Shown piece by piece: positions 18,168-24,792 of a stretch of 48,993 nt of DNA (its first letter is position 1; each line of letters begins with the position of its first letter). The DNA is from Rhizomonospora bruguierae (GTDB lineage: Bacteria > Actinomycetota > Actinomycetes > Mycobacteriales > Micromonosporaceae), in NCBI RefSeq assembly GCF_018397995.1, contig NZ_BBQH01000084.1, positions 1-48,993 of the forward strand, written 5' to 3'. The position numbers and the translations under genes are program-made. The notes below the pieces were generated by a model. That model worked only from the letters and a program-made list of their open reading frames with translations, searched no databases and had not been told where the DNA came from.

Positions 18168-19223
18168 GTGAAAGGTACCGCGAGGTTGATCCGGGTATGG
18201 GGATCCGGGCAATTAGGCACCGACATCCTTGAGCCGGGCGAGTCCTTGCCTCATGACGGTGCGCTGACGGTTGTGCTGGAGCGGGCAGCGGATGTTGATC
18301 GTGCCCGGGATACCGGACTGATCGGCGCACAGACTCGAGTATTCGTCCCCGGCGTCTGCGACAGTTCCGACGGGCCGGTCATGCTCGGGTATGACGGCTC
18401 CCTCAGCGATCCGGGCTACGACGTGCAGATCGGTACCCAGTTCTTCCTGCAGACGCAGGATTACGGTACGAGTGAATACCTATCGCTGATCGGCGCCACG
18501 CTGATAAGAGTGGTCGACGAACACGACTTCACCGCGTTCCTCAATGATGCCGACACCGCTTACACCGAGGGCAGTTTCGCAGACTTTGTGACGCATCCGA
18601 TGGTCCGGGTGTGTGATGCTGCCGCACTGGGTGCGATCGCTGCGGACGACGGCCCGCGGCTGCGGCTGTACGTCGGCGCGGAGGGCACCATCTCGATTTC
18701 GCCTGCCGGCGCTCCGCTGGGCGAACTGGGCGATGACCTGGTGACGCTCGTGGCCGCATTCGACAAGATCAACGGTGAATCGACGCGCCCGTGCGCGGTC
18801 GCGCTGGCCGGTGTCGTGCCCGAGGCCAGCCGGGTGGCGGGCCTGAAGGAACGGCCCTGGATTGCCCGCTACCACGGGGCGGTCGCGGCCATTCGGGGCC
18901 TGCGCGCCCGCGAGATCACCGACGGGCGGGATGTCCGGGTGTCCGGGTTCGGGGGCCGGTTCGCGCCGGATCTTCAGGACGCGGAAGCCCAGTGGGACCT
19001 GGGTCAGGAAGATGCCCCGCTGCTGTGTCGCGTCAACGGCGAGGACTACCTGTACAGCGCGGCCTCCGAGCGGGTCTTCCGGGTGCCGGCCCAGACGAGC
19101 CTCCAGGTGGAGGCACTGCTGGCGTACGGGTCGCCGGAGCAGGCCGCGGCCGCCGGGAGTACCGGGCAGTTGACTCGGATCAGCGACTACTTCGAGTCCG
19201 TCGGCGTCCCACTCTGCGGGTGA
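18168..19223 (+). CDS. mpaD: Daptide-type recognition/partner protein (MpaD-like)
   Basis: A 351-residue soluble protein without a catalytic signature. Its C-terminal part (about residues 275-345, from LLCRVNGEDYLYSAASERVF through SLQVEALL) has the beta-beta-beta-helix pattern of a PqqD-like RiPP recognition element. The call rests on this, on its length and on its place directly before the methyltransferase, aminotransferase and dehydrogenase that define daptide clusters, where such a protein presents the precursor's C-terminal Thr to the oxidative decarboxylase. The GTG start follows GGAAGGAT. The symbol is by analogy with the founding daptide cluster. Confidence 0.65.
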   Translation: MKGTARLIRVWGSGQLGTDILEPGESLPHDGALTVVLERAADVDRARDTGLIGAQTRVFVPGVCDSSDGPVMLGYDGSLSDPGYDVQIGTQFFLQTQDYGTSEYLSLIGATLIRVVDEHDFTAFLNDADTAYTEGSFADFVTHPMVRVCDAAALGAIAADDGPRLRLYVGAEGTISISPAGAPLGELGDDLVTLVAAFDKINGESTRPCAVALAGVVPEASRVAGLKERPWIARYHGAVAAIRGLRAREITDGRDVRVSGFGGRFAPDLQDAEAQWDLGQEDAPLLCRVNGEDYLYSAASERVFRVPAQTSLQVEALLAYGSPEQAAAAGSTGQLTRISDYFESVGVPLCG

Positions 19224-19227
19224 CCTG

Positions 19228-20112
19228 GTGACCTTCGCACAGACCGACGCGTCTACCGAGCCCGTCGCTCCGGACACCCTGCCGGGCAGTCTGGGGGCTG
19301 TCGTCGCTGCCCTCGGGGAGCGAGCCGTCATACACCACCTGTACGGCGAACGCGGTGCCCGTGTCTACCACGACTCCACCCACCTCGACGCGAGCGAGAT
19401 CCGTGTCATGCGACGGGTTCTGCGGCGGCATGACGGGCCGGTACTGGAACTTGCGGCGGGCTCGGGCCGGCTGACGGTGCCGCTTCTGCGGATGGGCCGC
19501 GAGGTCACCGCCATCGAGCTGAACCCGTCCATGATCGACCTACTGCACGAACACGTCGGGGATCTGCCCGAACAGCTGCGCCGGCGGTTGACCGTGCACT
19601 GCGGTGACATGAGCGACTTCGACCTGCGGGCCAGGTTCGCGGTCGTGGTACTCGGCGCGGCCTCCATCTCGATCCTCGACGAGGACGGCCGGGCCCGGAT
19701 GTTCGCCGCTGTCCGCCGGCATCTGGCGCCGGGCGGGGTGCTGCTGTTCAGCATCGTCATCCCGGGCGGCGGCCAGGCCGGTGCCGCGCCGGGGCCGGCC
19801 GCGGACGACATCGATACGGATGTGGTCATGGACGTCACCGGCGCATCCGGGAAGCGGTACCGGGTCCACGAGTACCGGGCGGCCGGAGCGGTGGAGCGGC
19901 TGGTCGGTGTCTACCCGCTACCGGGCGACGGCGACCCTGTTTCCGGCACCGGGCCGGTTCCGGTGTGCGTAGGGCTGCATCGGGTGTTGTCCCTGGAATC
20001 GATGCAGGCCGAGGTCCACCGGGCCGGGTTGGTGACGCGTGAGCAGCACGCGTACACCTACGCGGCCCAGGGGCTGTCCGAGGTGTTCCTCGAGGTCGGG
20101 GAAGCGCCGTGA
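19228..20112 (+). CDS. mpaM: Daptide-type SAM-dependent N-methyltransferase (MpaM-like)
   Basis: A 294-residue class I methyltransferase. The SAM-binding glycine motif is ELAAGSGRL (about residues 73-81), followed by the acidic AIELNPS (motif II) and CGDMSDF. In daptides this enzyme adds two methyl groups to the new C-terminal amine, giving a dimethylated 1,2-propanediamine. It starts with GTG four bases after the upstream stop, and its own stop overlaps the aminotransferase GTG (GTGA), so the genes are translated together. Assignment comes from family plus context; the fold alone would not identify the substrate. Confidence 0.75.
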   Translation: MTFAQTDASTEPVAPDTLPGSLGAVVAALGERAVIHHLYGERGARVYHDSTHLDASEIRVMRRVLRRHDGPVLELAAGSGRLTVPLLRMGREVTAIELNPSMIDLLHEHVGDLPEQLRRRLTVHCGDMSDFDLRARFAVVVLGAASISILDEDGRARMFAAVRRHLAPGGVLLFSIVIPGGGQAGAAPGPAADDIDTDVVMDVTGASGKRYRVHEYRAAGAVERLVGVYPLPGDGDPVSGTGPVPVCVGLHRVLSLESMQAEVHRAGLVTREQHAYTYAAQGLSEVFLEVGEAP

Positions 20113-21380
20113 GTGCTCTTTGGCCGGCCCTGCTCCCGCCGAGCCGGCACGGCGACGACGACCGTTGTGTGGTGGCGGCCGACGGCGTCCACCTGACCAT
20201 GAAGGATGGCCGGCGGCTCCTGTGCGGTACCAGCGGCCTTTGGAATGTGAACCTGGGATACGGGAACGCGGCCATCGCCGACGCCATCGCCGGGGCGCTG
20301 CGCGAGGCCTCCTACCTCGGCATCTTCCGCTACGAGAATGAGTTGGCCCGGCAGGCCGCCGACGTGTTGGTGGAACTCGCTGGAGCGCGGCACTTCTCCC
20401 GCGTGCAGTTCACCACCTCGGGCGGATCGGCAAACGATCTGGTGATGAAGCTGGTCCGCCAGTACCACGCCCTCCGCGGCCAGACACACCGCCGGCTGAT
20501 CGTCGGGCTTGCCGAGGGCTACCACGGCCTGACCTTCGGCAGTTTCGCCCTGACCAGCGACAGCCTGGGCCAGCAGATATATGGCGTGGACCGCTCCCTG
20601 GTGCGGCACGTACCCCCCAACGACATCCGCGCCCTGGAAGGTCTTCTCGAACGGCAACCGGAGCGGGTCGCCGCCGTCGTTGTCGAACCGTTGCTGGGCA
20701 CCGGCGCGGTGCCGCTGCGGGCCGGCTACCTGGACGCCGTCGGCGAGCTCCGGGATCGGTACGGGTTCTTGCTGGTGGCCGACGAGGTCGCCACCGGGTT
20801 CGGCCGGCTCGGGGAGCAGTTCGCCTCCCGGGCCTGGCGGAAGGCACCCGATGTGCTGATCACCTCCAAGGGCCTGACCAACGGCACCACGCCGGCCGCG
20901 GCCGTGCTGGTCACCGACGAGGTGTTCGACCCGTTCCGCCGGGCCGACGCACTGCTGGCGCATGCGGAGACCCAGGCGGGCACGGCGACCACCGCCGCCG
21001 CGATCCTGGCGACCGCGGGCGAGATGGCCCGGCTGGACGCGATTGCCGCGGCGCGCCGGCTGGGGTCGCTGCTCGACCGGGAGTTGGCGGAGCTCGTCGC
21101 GGCCGAGCCGTTGGTGGCGTCCGTCTCCGGGGCCGGCTGCTTCCGGGCACTCCGGCTGCTCACCACGGACGGCCGCCCGCTGCCCCAACACGAGGTCGGC
21201 AATGTCGTGGACGCGGTGCGGACGGCGGGTGCGGTGGTGCATCCCGGCCCGCAGGGCATCCAACTCATCCCGGCGCTGACCTACACCGAGCGGCAGCTCG
21301 GTGAGCTGCTCACGGCCGTCCGGAACGGCCTGGCCCGGTATGCCGAGCATCGCGTCGAGGCGGTCTCATGTCGACAGTGA
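20109..21380 (+). CDS. mpaC: Daptide-type class III aminotransferase (MpaC-like)
   Basis: A 423-residue PLP enzyme of the ornithine/omega aminotransferase class. Visible hallmarks are SGGSANDLVMKL, EGYHGLTFGS, the PLP-binding Asp in VADEVATGFGRLG and the Schiff-base Lys254 in ITSKGLTNG. In daptide biosynthesis it transaminates the aminoacetone-like ketone left after decarboxylation of the C-terminal Thr. Length is normal. The GTG start overlaps the methyltransferase stop and its end overlaps the dehydrogenase start by 13 bases. Confidence 0.82.
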   Translation: MSALWPALLPPSRHGDDDRCVVAADGVHLTMKDGRRLLCGTSGLWNVNLGYGNAAIADAIAGALREASYLGIFRYENELARQAADVLVELAGARHFSRVQFTTSGGSANDLVMKLVRQYHALRGQTHRRLIVGLAEGYHGLTFGSFALTSDSLGQQIYGVDRSLVRHVPPNDIRALEGLLERQPERVAAVVVEPLLGTGAVPLRAGYLDAVGELRDRYGFLLVADEVATGFGRLGEQFASRAWRKAPDVLITSKGLTNGTTPAAAVLVTDEVFDPFRRADALLAHAETQAGTATTAAAILATAGEMARLDAIAAARRLGSLLDRELAELVAAEPLVASVSGAGCFRALRLLTTDGRPLPQHEVGNVVDAVRTAGAVVHPGPQGIQLIPALTYTERQLGELLTAVRNGLARYAEHRVEAVSCRQ

Positions 21381-22639
21381 CCGCCAGCCCCTCGGCCGGG
21401 GCGGTGACCGGCGCACCGGAGACCGCCGTATACGCCAGCCTGCACGCCTGGGCCTGCTGGGTGCGGGACTTGCCGTCATCCGGGCGTACCCACCTGCTGG
21501 TGGACGAGGCGGTGAGTGGAGCGCCGATCGAGCGGCACGTCCGGCAGGTACTCGACGGCCACGGGCTCAGGGTGACCCGTCACGTGGTGGACAGCCCGGC
21601 CGGGCTGGCTGAGCTCCGGCAGGAAAGTGACGTCATCGGCGATGATCCGATGATCGCGGTGGGTGGTGGGCGGGTCATCGACCGGGCCAAGCTACTCACC
21701 CTGCTCTCCGCGGACGCGCACGCCGAGAAACGGTTGTCCACCGCGCACCGCTGCGGCTTTATCGTGCTGCCGGGCGGCACCCGACGCCGGGGGGCGTTGG
21801 CGGTCGTGCCGACCACCTTGGGCACGGGGGCGGAGGTCAGCCGCAGTGCCTGCATCCAGGTCCACGGCCGCAAGCGGCTGGTATTCGGTGACGGGCTGCG
21901 CCCGGACAGCGCGGTGCACACGCCTGCGGCCACCGACACGCTGCCCGATGACCTGGTTGCCGAGGGTGTCCTGGAGGCCCTGCTGCGGCTGGCTTCGTGC
22001 TATGTCGGCAGCCTGACGGATCTACCGCGGCAGGACGCGCTGGTGCGGGAGCACGCCCAACGGTTGGTCGAACTCGGTGACCGGGTGCTGGCGGCCCGCG
22101 TCGCGGGGAGGCGCACGCCCGGGGAGGTCAGGACGGACGCCGCCCGGATCAGCGCGGAATCCCACTCCGACGCCGTTCTGGCCGGCCGCGACCCGTTCTG
22201 CGACATCACCTGGCCGCTGGCAAATGAGCTGTCGATGGCTGCGGGAAGCCGCAAACTGACCGCGCTGGCCGCCATCACACCCCCGGTGTGGCGACGCATC
22301 TCGGCGGGAGACCGGCGGCTGGGATGTGCCCGCCGGCTGGCGGGGTTGTGGGCGGTGTTGCGTGCCGCCTCCGCGGGCGCCGTGGCCGACGACCCTGCCT
22401 CCGGCCTGCGCGCCCTGATGGACCGGTGGCGGATCAGCCGCGCGCTGCCAGCCAGTCCGAATAGGACTGTGGATCCGGGGGACACGGCCACGCGGCTGGC
22501 GGACAGTGCCGTCCACGCCTGGGGGGCCGGCCTTCCGATGCTTAGAGGCTTGTCGGTGACGGAGACCTCGGAGTTGTACTCCGAGGCGCTTGACCAGATC
22601 ACCGACGAGAATGCCGAACCGACCCGGGAGAGGAGGTGA
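21368..22639 (+). CDS. mpaB: Daptide-type Fe-ADH-like dehydrogenase / oxidative decarboxylase (MpaB-like)
   Basis: A 423-residue protein of the iron-alcohol-dehydrogenase/dehydroquinate-synthase superfamily: AVGGGRVIDRAKLL (nucleotide-binding GGG) and VVPTTLGTGAEVSRSA are the family motifs. The superfamily's His-rich metal site is poorly conserved, as expected for a specialised member. In daptides this enzyme oxidises and decarboxylates the C-terminal Thr of the precursor. ATG at 21368 is annotated; GTG at 21377, which overlaps the previous stop as GTGA, is an equally good start. Its stop lies within the Shine-Dalgarno of the first precursor gene. Confidence 0.78.
   Translation: MSTVTASPSAGAVTGAPETAVYASLHAWACWVRDLPSSGRTHLLVDEAVSGAPIERHVRQVLDGHGLRVTRHVVDSPAGLAELRQESDVIGDDPMIAVGGGRVIDRAKLLTLLSADAHAEKRLSTAHRCGFIVLPGGTRRRGALAVVPTTLGTGAEVSRSACIQVHGRKRLVFGDGLRPDSAVHTPAATDTLPDDLVAEGVLEALLRLASCYVGSLTDLPRQDALVREHAQRLVELGDRVLAARVAGRRTPGEVRTDAARISAESHSDAVLAGRDPFCDITWPLANELSMAAGSRKLTALAAITPPVWRRISAGDRRLGCARRLAGLWAVLRAASAGAVADDPASGLRALMDRWRISRALPASPNRTVDPGDTATRLADSAVHAWGAGLPMLRGLSVTETSELYSEALDQITDENAEPTRERR
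22631..22639 (+). promoter_or_regulatory. Near-perfect ribosome binding site of precursor gene 1
   Basis: AGGAGGTGA, fully complementary to the 16S 3' end, five bases before the ATG at 22645. It contains the stop codon of the preceding gene. Such strength is not seen at the enzyme genes and fits a highly translated precursor. Confidence 0.75.
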
Positions 22640-22644
22640 ATCAA

Positions 22645-22815
22645 ATGATCGAGAACGAGGAGCCGACCCAGTGTGAGCCGACCGTCGCCAACGACGAGGA
22701 CGCCCCGTTGGAGCTGGGCATCCAGATGCTGGAGACGGCAGACGCGCCGTTCTGGGCGACCGGAGCCGGTGTGCTGGTCAGCGCGACCATCGTGGCGAGC
22801 GTGGCCTACACGTAA
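22645..22815 (+). CDS. RiPP precursor peptide 1 (daptide type)
   Basis: A 56-residue peptide: acidic leader (residues 1-35) with PLEL at 21-24 and ending in DAP (33-35), then a hydrophobic core (36-56) starting FWATGAG and ending VAYT. The last residue is Thr56, the residue that daptide enzymes convert to a dimethylated diamine. Core hydroxyl residues are T39, S46, T48, S52 and T56. The only Cys (C10) is in the leader, so lanthionine rings cannot form in the core. The core can form one amphipathic to hydrophobic helix, as in membrane-active daptides. The leader pattern LELxxQxLExxDAP is shared with precursor 2. Confidence 0.88.
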   Translation: MIENEEPTQCEPTVANDEDAPLELGIQMLETADAPFWATGAGVLVSATIVASVAYT

Positions 22816-22850
22816 ACCGCCGAGCCGTCCCCGACCGGACATCACCCGCT

Positions 22851-22860
22851 AAGGAGGTGA
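22851..22860 (+). promoter_or_regulatory. Near-perfect ribosome binding site of precursor gene 2
   Basis: AAGGAGGTGA, five bases before the ATG at 22866; the same arrangement as at precursor 1. Confidence 0.75.
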
Positions 22861-22865
22861 AACAC

Positions 22866-23033
22866 ATGGAGACCAAGGAGTTCCCGACCGCCACGGCCGC
22901 CGTCCTGGACGAGCAGCCGCTGGAGTTGGAGATGCAGGAGCTGGAGCCGATGGACGCCCCAGGCTTCTGGACCGGCGTCGGCATCGGTGCGGCGCTTTCC
23001 TCCGCGACAGTCGCGGCAGCTGCGTACACCTGA
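22866..23033 (+). CDS. RiPP precursor peptide 2 (daptide type)
   Basis: A 55-residue peptide with leader 1-32 (PLEL at 18-21, DAP at 30-32) and core 33-55, beginning GFWTGVGIG and ending AAYT. It contains no Cys at all. Core hydroxyl residues are T36, S45, S46, T48 and T55. Shared with precursor 1 are the leader block, an FW pair at the start of the core, a SAT triplet and a C-terminal AYT. Two related precursors suggest a two-component or multi-product system, which is common in daptide clusters. Confidence 0.88.
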   Translation: METKEFPTATAAVLDEQPLELEMQELEPMDAPGFWTGVGIGAALSSATVAAAAYT

Positions 23034-23037
23034 TCCA

Positions 23038-23081
23038 CAGTGGTTGCCGTGCCGTCCTACGTGGCGGCACGGCAACCACTG
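23038..23081 (+). terminator. Strong hairpin after the precursor genes (attenuating terminator)
   Basis: A perfect 17-bp stem (23038-23054 with 23065-23081), extendable by a wobble pair and a C-G pair to 19 bp with a 6-base loop. There is no T-run, as is usual for actinomycete terminators. Placed five bases after the second precursor stop, it would stop most transcripts and let a minority continue into the protease, LanKC and sugar genes, or protect the precursor mRNA 3' end. Confidence 0.7.
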
Positions 23082-23121
23082 CCGTCACGTCGATGCGCAC
23101 CCGAGGGAAAGAGCACGCACG

Positions 23122-24771
23122 GTGACCCAGATGACGAACCCGCCGCATACGGTCGATGCCGCTACCCTGCCCGCGCGCCCCCGACTGGCGGCCGACGTGT
23201 CGCTGCATCCCCCGCGCGCCGAGGGCGGCCCGTGGGTGCTGGAACGGGATGGTCGGCAGTACTTCCGGGTCAAGCCCGACCTGGCCCGGCTGGCCGAGTT
23301 GCTCACCGGCGACTACGACGTCGACGAACTGCTGGGGCTGCTCGGCCCGCGCTGGTCCGAGAGTGCCGTCCTCGGTGGGATCGCCCGGCTGCAGCAGATG
23401 AATCTGATCGATGACGGTGAACGGCACAGCTTTTCCGCCCGCCGTTTCCAGCTGGTACCGCCGATGACCGTGCAGCTTTCGGTGGTGGACCCGAGCCGCG
23501 TACTTCCCCGGATCGCACCGGCCGTCCGCGCGCTGACCCGGCGTCCGGTGCTGGTGATCCTGGGTGCGCTGATAGCGGGCGGACTGCTCGCCCTCGGCCT
23601 CGCCGCCGGCGATGTGCGGCGGCTGATCAGTACTCCGATTCCGGCCGGCGTGCTGGCGCTCGTGATCGTCGGTGGCTTCCTGGGCACGGTCGTCCACGAG
23701 TTCGCCCACGCCGCGACGCTCGCGCATTACGGCGGCCGCCCGCATCGGATGGGCGTGATGCTGTTCTACCTGCTCCCCTCGTTCTTCTGCGACGTCTCCG
23801 ACGGCTGGCTGTTGCCTAACCGGATGCAGCGGGTGCGGGTCGCGCTGGCCGGCATCTTCGCGCAACTGGTCTTCGCCGGGACAGCCGGTATCACCGGGGT
23901 GTTGCTGCCCGCCGGGCCGGTCCGCGATGCGCTGCTGCTCCTCACCGCGGTCACGTATCTGGCCGCGATAATCAACCTGCTGCCGTTCGTCAAGCTGGAC
24001 GGCTACCTGGCCCTGATGGCGTGGTGCGACACCCCGAATCTGCGCGCGCATGCGATAGCGGACGCCCGGAACTTCCTGGCCGTGGCGTTGTACGGTGCCC
24101 GCCGCCACCGCACACTGCGGGGCCGCTGGATTGTGCCCTACGGGTTGGTCTGCATGGCGTTCCCGCTGTATCTGGTCGGCGGCGTGGCGTTCAACTTGTG
24201 GAGCCAGACGATGCTGGGCGTCGGGGTCATCGGCGCGCTGCTGGTGCTGGCCCTCCTCGGCGGCCTGGTCTTCGCGGTGCTGGCCGGGTTCGCCCGCATC
24301 CTGCGCGCCGCCCGGACCGGCGGCGCACGGTTGCCGCGGATGATCGCCGTGAGCCTGCTGGTGGTCGCTGGCCTGGCGGCCGGGCTGCAGTTCATCAAGG
24401 TGCCCGAGGCGGTGCCGGCCTACTACCGCACCACGGGCGGCGAGTTGCAACTGCTGGTCGCGACATCGGCCGGTGCCGACGCGCTATCGCCGGGAATGGC
24501 GGTAGAACTGCGGAGCGACGGCGTGGTGCACCGGCAGCTGGTGGGCGCCGCGACGATCACCGGCGGCGAGCCGGGCAGCGCCTCCGTCCCACTGTCCGGA
24601 CTGCTGCCGCTAACCCTGGAGACGGGGCTCACCGTCGAGGTCACCGTCTACCCGATGGCCGCGGCCGCACCGCCGCGCCTGCCGGCCGGGACCGCACGGG
24701 TCCGGCTCGGGGACCGGCCAGTGTGGGCATGGCTGTACGCCCGGTATGTCGCACCGGTGACGGGATTCTAG
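23122..24771 (+). CDS. mpaP: Daptide-type M50 intramembrane metalloprotease (MpaP-like)
   Basis: A 549-residue multi-spanning membrane protein that would remove the leader and be coupled to export. Residues about 25-110 form a soluble PqqD-like winged-helix region (YFRVKPDLARLAELLTGDYD). Membrane segments start at about 140. The zinc site is VVHEFAHAA (H192, E193, H196) plus the distal Asp in NLLPFVKLDG (D293). After further helices, residues about 450-549 form an extracytoplasmic beta-rich domain. The GTG at 23122 is chosen because GAGGGAAAGAG lies about ten bases upstream; an ATG at 23131 is possible. The founding daptide protease has the same architecture. Confidence 0.82.
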   Translation: MTQMTNPPHTVDAATLPARPRLAADVSLHPPRAEGGPWVLERDGRQYFRVKPDLARLAELLTGDYDVDELLGLLGPRWSESAVLGGIARLQQMNLIDDGERHSFSARRFQLVPPMTVQLSVVDPSRVLPRIAPAVRALTRRPVLVILGALIAGGLLALGLAAGDVRRLISTPIPAGVLALVIVGGFLGTVVHEFAHAATLAHYGGRPHRMGVMLFYLLPSFFCDVSDGWLLPNRMQRVRVALAGIFAQLVFAGTAGITGVLLPAGPVRDALLLLTAVTYLAAIINLLPFVKLDGYLALMAWCDTPNLRAHAIADARNFLAVALYGARRHRTLRGRWIVPYGLVCMAFPLYLVGGVAFNLWSQTMLGVGVIGALLVLALLGGLVFAVLAGFARILRAARTGGARLPRMIAVSLLVVAGLAAGLQFIKVPEAVPAYYRTTGGELQLLVATSAGADALSPGMAVELRSDGVVHRQLVGAATITGGEPGSASVPLSGLLPLTLETGLTVEVTVYPMAAAAPPRLPAGTARVRLGDRPVWAWLYARYVAPVTGF

Positions 24772-24792
24772 GACGGGCGGGAGATCGCGACG

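Noticed and set aside
22645-23033. Lanthionine/labionin product
   Set aside because: There is no Cys in either core, so thioether rings cannot form from these peptides.
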